From positions 36,610,783-36,674,782 of the forward strand of contig OX359250.1 of assembly GCA_947179485.1 (NCBI GenBank): a stretch of DNA of 64,000 nucleotides, in the 5' to 3' direction. The notes under the pieces are model-generated. The model ran no database searches. It worked only from the letters and a program-made list of their open reading frames with translations, and was not told the origin of the DNA. The first letter of the stretch is position 1, and every line of letters starts with the position of its first letter. This document shows positions 1 through 12,136 of this stretch, in pieces. This DNA is from Allacma fusca (taxonomy: Eukaryota; Arthropoda; Collembola; Symphypleona; Sminthuridae). The translations under genes and the position numbers were made by a program.

Positions 1-115
1 CCTGACTGTCTTAATTGCAACCTACTGAACACAGTCCTAATCAATTTTCTATCAGGACGGGTAAGAACCGTGACGAGGGTTGGGAAGGGCCAAAATGCAT
101 CTGTAGAGTACTCAC

Positions 116-1788
116 CAGGGCAATTGTCTTTGTCCACTCCACTGAGCTCATATGGGTACAATTTGATCAGCTCCTCATTAGGTTTGTATGTTTCCCCAAT
201 CCTATTGATTCCTTCGTCCTGACGGTACTTGTAAGTCTGAAAAGAAATGTGAGGTGTAAAAGTAAGTAAACTGCAATGTACATAAAAATTAAGTGGGCAA
301 GTTTTTCTCATTTTCTTCTTGATGATATTTGAACTCCGCAAAAACTCCTCTGTCAGACTCCCCTCTCTATACATTTGTTCCACTCTTCCCAAAAACAAAA
401 TGACATACGTCAGAAAAGTACAGTCGCAGGTTGAAGGACAGAGACTGACTTTGTAGCTCGTAATACAATACTACTTTGCAGAATTCCATGCGAAACTTGA
501 CAATGCAGACTGCAGCTCTTTCTCAAGAACAGACGGATGAGTTGGACGTTCCAACAGATAAGCATTTGTAGTCAGTCAGTGGTTATAATCCGCCAAGAGA
601 CCCATTACAGAACATATTACAATACACTAGCATGCAGCTTAATGAGTTCAAATCTAAAAGATCCCTCAGACTCTGCAGCCAGTCCTAGCGCCCCTCATCA
701 TACAACAAGACTGTAATAATACGGAATTCCATGGAGAAAAAAAAAGCTTTCCCTCATTCCCAATCTACCACAAATCTTTGAAACATCAAAAAATAAAAGA
801 GTCACATAAGAAAAATTACTTACGGCGAGCAAGCCCTCTTTAGTCTTTTCCACATCCATGTCTTTCACTGCAATCACATGAAAAAAAATGTTTTCAGGTA
901 CAGAGAGACTCATCGTTATCATAAAAACGTGCTACCAAGTGCTATTCTTTTCTGTGAAACCGGATTTTCAGGCTTGGTCCCAACAACAATAATTCAAACT
1001 ACTATTAAGCATTTTGCCCGGGGGGTTTATTTGAAAGCAGTAAAAATTGGAGGATTTAAATAAACTACTAATTTAAGACCGTATTTTCCTACATTCTCAA
1101 AACAGTGACGAACACATATTTGACGGAGAGTCTGCCCTAATGTATTTTTTTGAAATTAATGTTTTCCGTCGACTCCTCATTGAGCATACACAGCTCGGCT
1201 CACGCCAAGCTCAGGTAGTGTATCTCTCTGTGTGTGAGTGAGTGAGTGAGTGAGTACGCTAAGTGAGAAAATAAAGATGCAGTGGCTTATTTAATATTCA
1301 TGAGGGACTTTGCACTACTGGGACGAGCAGAGAGAAAAAAAAATCTTACCTCTCAACCAACGGAACAAGAAAATGTCATCGTTGATGTCTGGCCATTCGT
1401 TCGCGTCAATGTCCACAAGTTGGTCACGAAGCTAAAGTAAACACATGTTAGCAATTATTATCCTTTGATTCTTAAATCACGAGATGGAAAAGTTGAGCAT
1501 GACAGGACTGTCAAGCTCGTTGGGGCCTTTTAACTTTGACGCCGTGACAAAAAAAATAGTGTTTTTCCTCCAGGAATTAAAAAAATTATTGTCAAATAAG
1601 GACTTATACAATTTCTGGCGGAGAAATGACACATGATCTCTTGGGAGAATTCCTATGGGAAATTTGCACACAATCCAGCATTGGACCTGCTCTACCATTA
1701 GGAGTGACAGTTGTCAGAAAAGAATGGAAATAAGATATACCTTGGCAACAGTAGCCAGTTGATCAGCAGTTGGAGGAGGGATGCTCAT
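116..1788 (-). CDS. SEC14-like CRAL-TRIO lipid-transfer protein, 5' part (continues past left edge)
   Basis: Four coding exons on the minus strand, all with GT-AG borders: 1741-1788 (start codon, 16 codons), 1350-1431, 824-867 and 116-236. The frame stays open across every junction (about 98 residues), and the gene runs on beyond position 1. The start MSIPPPTADQLATVAK is followed by LRDQLVDIDANEWPD, then DIFLFRWLR joined to VKDMDVEKTKEGLLA. This is the CRAL-TRIO N-terminal helical domain, whose hallmark is FLLRFLRARKFDVEKA-like. The fourth exon ends with YPYELSGVDKDNCPG, matching the entry to the SEC14 lipid-binding domain (GYDLDGCPVWY-like in SEC14-like 2). Known role of the family: cytosolic binding and exchange of phosphoinositides, tocopherol or retinoids. 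The substrate cannot be told from this half. The SEC14-like 2/3/4 branch is favoured over yeast-type SEC14 by the short N-terminus. The lipid pocket and any GOLD domain lie outside the window. Confidence 0.82.
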
Positions 1789-3951
1789 GATGGAGACTTG
1801 ATTAGAATCTCAAAACAGGTATAAAATAATTATGTGGGGGAAAAATTATAATTTCCTCAGGAATTTCAACACCAGGGACTGTGTGTAGATCTATTAGTAT
1901 CTATAGGAACTTTTGATGAAGCAAAAATTCAGTTGAGCAGACTTGTGAGAGTGTTGAGTGTAAATGTAGGAATACTGTGAGTGTGTTGAGGAGCACAGGT
2001 AAAAAGCTGACGACGAGACGACTTGTCTGTTGTCTGTGTGACTAGCTGTCCAAACCGAGACTGACTCCAAGACAAGAAGGGGGCTTTGAAGAAATAAGCA
2101 AAGATAGGAAAAACTATTGAGACTACATGGCCTGAAGGATATGTGGGAATGAGGATTTTACCGATTTCTACATCATCCAATACACAAGTTGAGTCTTGGA
2201 CTTAAAATTGGTTGACGTTGCAACTGGTGCAAAAACCAACAGGTTTTCCCATAATTCCCCATTGAGGGTGCATATATGTGTAATGTATGGGTGTCATGTG
2301 TGTACAACTGCACTACTACCTCTCCCTCACATCTCAAGAGTTGCATCAGGTGAAGAATTATATGGCAACCATTTATCCTCATAATGCACATTGTACACAT
2401 ACATATTTACAAACACACACTCACACACAAAACTACAAGAGAAGAACTTCATTCCTTTCGTATTACTCCCATTGTAAATCCTACACTCACAAACATCCAT
2501 ACAATTATTGACTCTACACCTGCAAAATCTTACCCCAAGACTAGAACTATCACAGATGAGTATCTACCTCATTGTACATCCCTTGAGATTGTTGAGATGC
2601 ACTACAAGAGTCCTATTAACTCCAAGCAACTGCATTATTGGATTAGTGACAATTATTTTCATTGCAATTTCTATATACGTTGGACTCATTGTGTAATTAT
2701 CATTCTGTTCATTCACTGTTTCCCCCTCAGTGCTCACCACACTTGGCATTTCCCTTCATTACGAAGGGTAGCAAAGCTTCACAAAATCCTCATTTTTTTC
2801 AATTTTTACTCCCATTCATCTCTCAGTGAATTATAATTTCATAGGCTGACCACTCCAACAAAATAAAATAAAATAACACATATTGAAATGAACTTACGGC
2901 TTGAGCTGAGGAGTAAATCGGTTGTTCGAGTTAATCTCTATCGACCCTTGCAATTTTTATAACATTATTAGCCTCAATAATTTAAGTTCCAACTTCCAAC
3001 TCCTTTTTCCCTATGTACACTCTGAGCCCCATAGCCCTCATGGATTTGAACCGATATGTTTTTTTTTGTATCTCCTACTGTATGGTACAAGGGTAAGTTA
3101 TAATTCCCACAAACCAATTACCATTTACTGCTCTCGCTCCGTCTCTCATTAATCCTTAATGGATTCTTCCATGGAATCGGATTCTCCTCTCAGAAACTAC
3201 ACATTACTCTATCTTTAGATATAGCTACATATTGTTTGAAAAATATACCTGAAATATTCTTCATTCATTTTACTACAGCTATATATCTAAAGCTTAAGTT
3301 CCTCACAGCTCCTTGACTCCTGCATGGAGGAGGACTCTTCCAAGGTTCATTTTTCTAATTAAAAGTATTCGAATTATTTATTGTATGCTCAACGGAGTGT
3401 CACGTCCCTCTAACATAAGAGTCCATACATATACAGTATTTGTAAGATTGTGTAAAAGTCTATACATGGACTGAAATTAGGTACATATAGGAATTTGCCA
3501 CTAGCTATACTCTTGTTGTTCAAAATCTACACAGGATTTTATGCTGTAAAAATAAATATGTATTCCCACGTGGGGGGAAATATAGAGACTTGGGAGGAAA
3601 AACGTCCCAATTATTTTTCACATTGAATCTTTTTTATTTTTATTTTTTTACAGGTGTGTACTTATCTCTACTTAGTCTTTGGAAGCTCCTTGGAGTTGAA
3701 CAAACTTCAGGGTGAGTTCATGTAATTCCATCGTACATGTAGATACTGTATATTACAAGATTAGAAGCACACATGCAGTTGTTGTATATATATAGAGGTG
3801 GAACAAAGTCAAGCCGGTGACCGGAAGAAAAATAACGAACCATGTCCCACTTTTACGACGGAAAGACAAATAAAAGTATATTTTAAAAGCAAATTTTGGG
3901 GAAAAAAACATAATTTTATGTAGTTACAGCTAACTGCATGCAACTCCTGTC

Positions 3952-3976
3952 CTCTCTCTCTCTCTCTCTCTCTCTC
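3952..3976. repeat. (CT)n microsatellite
   Basis: Uninterrupted CT dinucleotide run of about 12 units. Confidence 0.9.
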
Positions 3977-5533
3977 CGTCCCTCATGCCTTGTTATGAAA
4001 TTGATTGCTGTTGGAGTATGCATTAAAACCATTGAGAAACCAGAGTTTCATCTGGTAACTATGTGAATTGTAGGGAGTCCTGCCGCAATTTTTTTTTGGC
4101 ACTTGGGATTTTATGAAAATTATCATTTATCTTTTATTCTATGGAGGCGTGAATCATCAAAGATTCAAGCGGAAGATATTTTTTCATAGTTTTCCCCTAC
4201 GGCATCAAAAATATTATTTTCACTTACATTTCCTCCAATAATGCATACTATACTCCCCATTTACAAACCCTAACTCCACACTGGGTTTCCCTCCTCGAAT
4301 CTCTCCGTCTCCTCACCACACTCCATCATACATACAGATCTGTTGAGCATGTAACATGAGAAATTCTTCCCAGGAATAAGCTACCTCAAGTCACGAAAGG
4401 CCATATGTACAATGAGGCTCCACATTGGGAAAAACAGTTAAAAAAATAGGAATTACACGTGGCTTTAGCCCAACCATACCTTATCTTCCCAGGGGTTGCC
4501 AAGCCTTGGCTTTTTAATTGAATAATAAAATGTTCAAATTTGAAAACGTTTTATAATTAGTTCTAAACGGTCAATCTTCGGGATCTGGCGTTGGGTGCCA
4601 ATTTCGTGCCCAGGAGCCTTAGCACCATAGCTTGTACGGCTCCTGTCAAAGGCCGATAAGAACAAGTTACTGTTGTGAGTTTCTTTTTGCTCAAGATATT
4701 TTATTTTATTATGTGTTTTATACAGATAGTAAGAGCGGAATATGAACTTGGTCTTTGGATACGGTGCTAATTAAGGCTTCAACCTTCTTTCCTCTACCCG
4801 GAGTATGTAGAGAGGAGAGTTTGTGATGTACATAGGGACTGGGAGTCTTTGAAGGATTGCTCATATAATTGGATGTTCTGTAGGAAATTTTTGTACAAGC
4901 TCTGGGAATTGTTTTTAGAGAAACGTACATAAATAATTATTACACTGAGGCATTACAGTCATATTCCTTACAACGGGTCACGGGATTAAAATTTCAGGGG
5001 GTAAGACTGCTCTGTGTATATGCGATGTTGGGGCTTCCTATAGTTGATTCATTCCTTCACAAAATCCCATGCATGACTCATGTTAAGCTCTATTGTAGGA
5101 AAAAATTCCTGTAAGAAACATTTTTCGCACTGATTAACATTGTAAAGTTTATGAGATGTTCACGTGTATTAAGGAGAATTTTAAACCAGAACAATTGCTC
5201 TGTATATGTTCAGAGTTGGAGGGATAGTTCTATGATTTATATCAGAGGATGTGTGTATACCTGTAACAAAATAAGACTGCTCTGATGTTCCTCTCATTGA
5301 AGGTATACATATGAGACGGGGGCATTAAATTAGACTGTATCGTGCTCATGTATGTAGGAAGCTTTCATTCAGTTCTGAATTTAGTTTTTTTTTCAGTTCA
5401 AATGTCACTTGGAAGAAACACAAGATAACCGGTGAGTGTATCAATATGCAAGCATTAACAGGTCTTGTTTTGATTTCACTGATAAATTAACAAGCGGATA
5501 GGTTTTTACGGGATATATATCTTATCTGGTAGA

Positions 5534-5794
5534 CATGAGTCTCTATAGATCTTATATGCGTGACCCTCTATAAGTATCTTTTATATGGGAGTCTCTATAG
5601 AAATTTTTATATGGGAGCTCTATAGAAATCTTATTACATGAGTCTTATTGAAATCTTATATACATGAGTCACTATAGAAATCTATGTACATGAGTCTCTA
5701 TAGAAATCTTACATACATACATACATGACCGTCTATAGTCATGTCATATACAAAACCTCTGTATCCATATAATTACATACATGAGTCTCTATAG
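5534..5794. repeat. Degenerate minisatellite, unit about 26 bp
   Basis: About ten diverged copies of a unit built on CATGAGTCTCTATAGAAATC followed by TTATATA. Later copies carry CATACATACATAC expansions. The copies vary by small indels, as in an old, non-homogenised array. Confidence 0.8.
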
Positions 5795-8700
5795 AATTGA
5801 AGCCATACATGAGAGCTTCCTCACTATCGTATGTGTATGTGGGATTACTATAATAATGATTATGATTGTGGCATTAGTTTATGGGATATTTCTCATCTTT
5901 TGTTTTTTAACCAGCACAATTTAAAAATTTCTTTTCTACCTTCCTTCGCGGCTGCTGATTCTTAAATCTTAGCAATAATTTATTGAGTGTGACACTGCTG
6001 TCAGTCCTGTAACTTGAATCCCGTTGGGATCATTCTTCGGAAAAAAATGTAGTGGACGAAACCCACAGACCACAGATACTGCCTTGTTTTCTTTATTGTC
6101 CCTATACTCTACACTTGAGCACTACACATATATGAATGAGCCTTATTAAAATGCAAGGAAAATTATATTAAGTGTAAATCATATTTGACCGTCTCACCTT
6201 ACCCCGCATGAGCAAAGTAAAACACACGGGTCAACGGAGAATCTCCTCTTCCTCGTACTTTTGTTCCCTTGAGTTTATTTAGATCTCAATTAAGGGACTG
6301 AAGGTGAGATTTATGTATTAGAGATTATTTAGAGATCTATAGACGTCTCCCTTGTTTTAAATAAACCTCGACCAAGTCTCCAATTTACAAGGAGTTAAAT
6401 AAGGGAAGTGTGGAGTATTTAAAGTAGTCATCTCAGCGGACTGCTCTAGAATAATTCCTGTATTAAATGATGAGCGATAATTTTACTTGATTGTAGTTTA
6501 TGATCTAGATTCTTTGGGAACCTGTTCTACATTCCGTCAGAGTCCTGACGTTTTTTTGTTTATGGTCCTCCAAGATGTCTTCCAAGTCCGTAGCTCTCGG
6601 GGACTGTAGCTGTGTACGCGCTGTCATCATAAAATTAATTATTCGGTTTGATAAATTGTTTATACTCGTGGACACTTGGGATCTCCATTTGTGCTGGGCC
6701 TCATAAATCCCCCAGTCTCAATGCATTTATGCACATGAGGACTGACTTCAATCCTAATTATCGCCCAGTAAATTGTGACACTTTCGCATGGCTGCATCGA
6801 TTCTCTCATTTAGTCTCTCATATAACAAAAGAGCCCAACCAAAATTTATGTATTTTGAGTACTCACTTCAGATGGAAACTTTGATTTCAGTCTAATTAAA
6901 TGCAGAGGCTCAGGATATTCTGAAAACTATTTATTCTTGGATTGTCAACCAGTTTTTGTCCTGGCTTACTTTTGAGGACTTCCTTTGACTTAATGGTACG
7001 CCTCCGTCCAAGTGTACCTTTAATTAGCTTCAATCGAGCGGAGGATTTTCTATTACACTAAAGGGTTTCTGGGTAAAATAGGTCAGAACTAACTTTATGA
7101 CAGAATCAAATCCCCTCTCGCTACAAGGGACTCTCTCCTGTCTCACGAAAGCATTTTCCCTCCAAGAACAAAAATATTCTCATTCAACTTTTTTTTTCCC
7201 ACAAAAAAAAACACATCCCAGAAATTTGTTAATTTGTCTCCTTGGAATTGCATGTCAGTTTAAGAGTCAAATTTTGTTTTTTTTTTTACGGCTCCTCTTA
7301 CAATTATTAGAGTGCTCTCTATTTAAAAAGAGGCTTCTTCCGTACGAGCTTAGTTTTTTTTCGGAGCGTTTCACCCTTTCCCTAATTTCCCCTAAATAAT
7401 TTCACATAATTTCCTGAATTTTTAACCCAATCTCCTGCTCCGACTCAAGCACTAAATAACTTGGGATAAATCCATTTTATAGTGAGTGATAATGCAGGAC
7501 CCAATGCTAGGACAACATATGGGAGTGTACGTAATTGTACCTATCGATATGAAGCGTAGACCAGTTTGTATGCATTGGACTAATAGTCATTATTATATAG
7601 GGACAGTCGTAGGAGAGTGGGGAGGACCAAAGAGTGTCATGAATGTTTTATAGGGTCATAATTGGAGAAACACATTGTAGGTTTCCGGTGAAACTGTAAC
7701 GATACGATGGATATTCCAGAGCCATTCCACACTTCATACATAATACAATATGCTCCAACCAAGGCCATGAAGTTGTCATAAGTGTCATTCTCAAACGTCA
7801 GAGTGAGAGACAATTTAGCGAACTGGCATTTAATTCAGGTGAGAAACTTGAGGTTCTCCCAAAACTTTATGCTCTCGTCGTCCCGATCGATGATGAGTAC
7901 CATTTTAGTAGATTGCTTCAGTTCAGTTTCACATCCTGGGATTTCCCTCAGGGAAAAATATAATCCAGCCCAATTCCAGGGAATGAGCCAGGCCCGGGAG
8001 ATGTGTAGTGTATGTACAGAGAATCTCTCCTAGAGATGACAAACCCGTCCGGACAGACAGTGTCACAAGAATAAAGCCACAAATCATTTCCATGCGGGTA
8101 CAAATGTGCAACATTTTTATGAGCACTGACTTTTTCCTATCTGCTTATAATTTGGCATGGGCCTCTGTATATTCCTGTACTTCAGGAAGCAGTCAAATAA
8201 ACTGACGGTGGGGAAAAGAGCACAAGGCGGAGTTCAGTACTACCAGGGGATTGATTAATTTCAAGCGGGACTGGACATAGGTATCTATCTCTGCATGGAT
8301 TTATGGATTTACAAGGGAATCAATACTAAGACCAGGACTAGGTAAAATTACAAACCATGGAATGTTCTCAATGCTTTAGTAATACATAGATAGAAAAAAT
8401 ACTCTATTTCTGGTTCGGACACACAAGTTTACCAGTGCTAATAAATTCCTTGTTTATAGGATTTTATTTACGCAGGTGGGAATAATTTCCTGGTCTGATA
8501 ATAGATACTAATAAAAGGGAAATTTCTAAGGAGCCGTGAGGCTCCGGGTGGGTACGCATCGTACCATGACCACTCCATATGTATTGGAGTTTCCACAGAG
8601 TCATGAATGACGAAATATTGAATGGGTAATTAATATACTTTTATTTTGAGGATGAGGAACCAAATCGTCCATTCTGAGTGCATTAGAAAGTGGACGGGGA

Positions 8701-9024
8701 CTGTTGTTTTTCCCAGTAATTGCTCATTGTTTCCAAAATCTATGCAAGGAAAATTAATGGGGCTTCTTGAATAAAACGTCATTAAGCATGAATTATTTTG
8801 AAAGTTGTCACAGTCAATTGTTATCACTTTTCCTCAAGTTGTGAACCCAATCGAAAATTATGTCCTCACTGGTTTAATTGGAAGCAGAGTATAGAGCCAG
8901 CCTTCTCAAAGGAGTCCGTCTCAAAGTTGGGACATGTCCATTTTCTCAACTTACCCCTTAAACCAGCACTGACCTTCTTACATTGTCCCTCCTGACCGAG
9001 GCTCTCCCAATTTTCTTTAAAAAA

Positions 9025-9610
9025 ATGAAGGGCATCAGGCTCAAGTCCGTGCAGGGGAACACTTTCCTTGGAAGTTTGACCTTCCTATTAATTTGGAGTT
9101 TATTCTCGGAAGCCTCAGCCGTAGGTTACAATTTTTTTTATATTTAATTAAGGAATCTCATATGTACATTATGTGAGTTCTTCGAAATGACCTCTTCAAA
9201 GGGAACTCTTCAAAGTTGTTCCTATTTCCTGTCTGCAATTTATTTAATTGAAAATGTGCATATAGTACGTACATAGGGGACTGCTTGGATTTCTATGGGA
9301 TTTAAATGCATGTGGGATTTTATAGAAGGTCGAGATTGAGACCCATGGAATCTTGCACTGTGAGTTGAAGCCAACGGTGTGTTCCCATGTTTGTGGGACG
9401 GCGAGTCCGACCTGTGAACTCTCGGGTCAGTGTATCTGCCGCCATGGACCTGACCCCAAAGGATATTCTTGCACGGAGCCGGTCGGGCTGGAGATGAAGC
9501 GCTGTCACCGTAATCACTGCCTCCCCAATCAAATCACTCGTCCCCTCGTATGTCATCTGAGTAAAAATATTAAAGTGTGTGCTTGTTTCCCTGAGGAACT
9601 CTCTCAATAA
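9025..9610 (+). CDS. Secreted Cys-rich peptide with CS-alpha-beta-like cysteine spacing (copy 1)
   Basis: Two exons, 9025-9120 and 9326-9610, joined by a phase-0 GTAGGT...TTTTATAG intron; product 126 aa. Exon 1 is a signal peptide: basic start, hydrophobic core GSLTFLLIWSLF, end SEASA, with the intron just behind it. Exon 2 holds 12 cysteines at residues 44, 51, 55, 62, 68, 70, 81, 92, 97, 108, 117 and 119. The first six follow C-x6-C-x3-C-x6-C-x5-C-x1-C, the order of arthropod defensins and other CS-alpha-beta peptides. The last six follow C-x10-C-x4-C-x10-C-x8-C-x1-C and could be a second, diverged module. The same pattern recurs in the convergent gene at 11614-12136, so both are real paralogues. 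Likely extracellular; an antimicrobial or other defence role is inference from spacing only. AATAAA motifs lie at 9614 and 9727. Confidence 0.75.
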
Positions 9611-9996
9611 TCTAATAAATCTCTATCAATTGTGCAATATCTGCATTCGTCATTTTTATTACTCCCATTCCCCGTATCCTGGATGGGTGGGAGGGGCTGG
9701 GATCCTATAATTTTCACAAGTACTAAAATAAACCGTCATACATAAATAATTCCCGTGGTATACGGGAATAATAATTATTTACGTAGATATATTTATTTTA
9801 TTACGTCCAATTCCCATTACTCCGGAATTTTTTCAATCAGCACAAGTTGTTTTATTGCAAATTTACAAAAGTCACCCTGAAAGCAGAGAGGTGTTGTTGG
9901 AAGTCAATAAAAATAATGAGCAGGGGTATTCCATTACGAGATAAATTCCCTATCTTGTACACATTTCAAATAGACGATGAGTCTTGGGAGTTCCGA

Positions 9997-10295
9997 TTAG
10001 ACAAGTAAGTGATAAGCGGCTTTCTTCACCTGTGCAGTACTATGTTTGAATTTTAACTCCAAGTCCGACAGTGTGGAGGCTTGCTCATATTCCTTATCAT
10101 CCAAACAGCGTTCCATCCTTAATGAACCCAATAACTTGATCACATTGAATCGTTGACAACAACATAGTCTCCTACAGGAATACAAATCCAACTGTACAGT
10201 CCTATCAGAGAAAAATAAAAACATTTTTATGAGCAACCTAAATTGACGTCCAGGCAAAACAACTGACACTGCCTTGTGGTAAAGCCCTATGAGTC
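9997..10295 (-). CDS. Unidentified terminal exon (hypothetical protein, C-terminal part)
   Basis: Open frame of 99 codons ending in TAA at 9997. It is preceded by a good acceptor (TATTCTTACAG) at 10296-10306, and the reading frame closes just upstream of it, so this looks like a last exon rather than a whole gene. The sequence is mildly hydrophobic at first, then SCRRLCCCQRF, then an acidic/basic helical stretch (LDDKEYEQASTLSDLELKF) and a KKAAYHLLV end. A second possible acceptor at about 10204 (TTTTTCTCTGATAG) would shorten it to 68 codons. I do not recognise the family and could not find the upstream exons. It lies between two convergent Cys-rich genes. It could be a chance open frame. Confidence 0.3.
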
Positions 10296-11613
10296 CTGTA
10301 AGAATATTCACAAGAAATTACTTTCGAATCACTTTTCCCAGGTAGCTCAAGGACTCCATAAAAACCATCCAAATTAATAGCACCCTATTAGCTAATCATT
10401 GGGCATCTCGATCTCTGTGTCCCTAAAGTCCATAGGAGTGCCGACAGTAGTTCAACTGATTGTCCCCACATTGTATCTTAGACATACATAACGGAATCAA
10501 GTTCTGGGACTGGGCCTCTCGGAAGAGCCACGTCTTTTAGAACCACATTTGGACAAAAGTCCATTAACAATTAAGTAAAAAGAAATCACGGATTTTCCTG
10601 GACAAACAAAAGTACGGTATGAATTCACAATGAGCGATCAAATGAGGTTCGAGGAACAAGAACTGACAAAAAGGCCCTTGTTAACCTTGGAATTGTTTGT
10701 AAAGAAGTTAAAGAAAAATGTGGATTTTTTTTGGTACACTTTGTGTGAATTAAGTTTTTTTTATGAACTTCTGTAAAGCTAAAAGTCTCCTGAGCCGACT
10801 CGGCTCCAGGAGTATAATTGCAATGGGGTTCAAAAAATTAATTCCCTTTAAATTTTACTAATAATTGAGCAATCATAGCCACGTCAAAAATTTATGGAGG
10901 TTCTTTTAATTGCATGTGGGATTGTGTGAAGTTGCAGTACTAGCGGATTTACTAACCCCAGCTGGAGATTATCTCAAGATTTATTATTTACTTGGATTTT
11001 GTCAACAACAAAATTACAAGACCCAACAAGTTTATACAACAACAATAGGAGAGAAAAAAAAAGTATTTTTATGGCAATGAGTGTGCATAAAAATGCAGCA
11101 AAATTTACTAGAGAAATTGAAATATGAAAATAAAAAGAGCAAAACAAGACAATGTAGAAATTCTGACTTAAAATTCACACTGGATTTCCTGATGTTACAA
11201 TGTACAGCGATAAGGAAACAATTGTAAATATTTCGGTTGGATTTTTCTACGTATGTAAGCTGTCTTGTATGACATTAATCATCAAATAGGAAGGGGCAAG
11301 TGTTGGAGTGTAAAATATTGGGGTACATTCGCACTGTAATTACTTCCCAGAACAAGTTTATGTAACACATTTTGTAACTGTACCAATAAATAAATAAGCT
11401 TGTCTACAACAAGTAAAAAATTTACAACTATTATTACTGATCAGATGGGGAGATGTGAGATTACTATTCTTAACCAGTTTCAAATGTGGACATGGTCTGT
11501 GCCAATGGAGGCAAGGATCTAAATATCTATCATGTTTTTATTTATAACAAGTTTACAATTATTATTCGATGAAATCATAACACTATTGCAGAAGTCTCTG
11601 GGGTTTTTACCCA
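10296..11613. other. Intergenic AT-rich sequence
   Basis: No supported gene. TTTATT on the plus strand at 11537-11542 reads AATAAA on the minus strand, about 72 bp past the stop of the Cys-rich gene at 11614, and is its probable poly(A) signal. Confidence 0.5.
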
Positions 11614-12136
11614 CTAGAGGAACATAAAATGCTTCCGTCTCCCCTCACTACTGAAGGGAAGGTGGGTAGAGGTGTTGGAATTCTCTGTACTCAGAGGGAC
11701 GGTGGGTGCACAGACGCAATATTTCTCGTCGTTGACACTACACACGGCAGCTGTGGTTCCCTTCCTGTCGCAAATGAAACTATTGCACTTGCTGGCCTCA
11801 AAAATTGTGGGCACAGCACACTTGCAGTCCTCGCTTGGACGATGGTAACAACTGCAATGTCCAGTCATGTCACAGCTGGGATTGGCCGAGCCACAGAGTA
11901 AAGCACAGACGTAGGGGTTCAACTGACAGTTCCTAATGTCATCCGAAGGGAAGTCAAAGTCCTGAGGAATAAAACTCATGTCTACCAAAATAATATGACA
12001 AAATAATAATAATTCTGTCCCATCAAAATGTAAATACGAATTTCCAAGGCCGGAATCATACCATAAATCCATAGGCAAGGGCCATTCCCATGGACAGAAA
12101 AATGTAAAGATCTATTTTTAAATCAAACAATATCAT
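11614..12136 (-). CDS. Secreted Cys-rich peptide with CS-alpha-beta-like cysteine spacing (copy 2)
   Basis: Two exons on the minus strand, 12062-12136 (25 codons) and 11614-11961 (116 codons with stop), joined by a phase-0 GTATGA...ATTCCTCAG intron of 100 bp; product 140 aa. Exon 1 is a signal peptide with core YIFLSMGMALAYG. Exon 2 has 13 cysteines at residues 37, 44, 48, 55, 61, 63, 71, 73, 84, 89, 99, 107 and 109. The first six have exactly the spacing of the gene at 9025 (x6, x3, x6, x5, x1), and in both genes the first cysteine is the 12th codon of exon 2. The second half also follows the partner (x10, x4, then x9, x7, x1), with one extra Cys in the linker. It differs by a 31-residue Ser/Thr-rich, basic tail after the last cysteine. 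Reading exon 2 upstream without splicing gives a longer frame, but the signal-peptide exon and its matching phase favour the spliced model. Function beyond secretion is unknown; defensin-like by inference. Confidence 0.72.

Larger units (their letters stand above)
1789..9024. other. Gene-poor stretch upstream of the SEC14-like gene
   Basis: No coding exon could be supported on either strand over about 7.2 kb. The first few hundred bases next to 1788 should hold the promoter and 5' UTR of the SEC14-like gene, but I could not place a start site. The rest holds a CA-rich stretch near 2390-2435, a (CT)n tract at 3952-3976, a minisatellite at 5534-5794 and AT-rich sequence. The open frame at 2384-2836 (150 codons, plus) is driven by the CA-rich repeat and has His/Thr/Ile-biased composition, so it is not called as a gene. 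Confidence 0.5.

Noticed and set aside
2384-2836. 150-codon plus-strand open frame
   Set aside because: Begins in a CA-rich repeat, has biased His/Thr/Ile composition, lacks any family motif or signal peptide, and overlaps other equally long frames.
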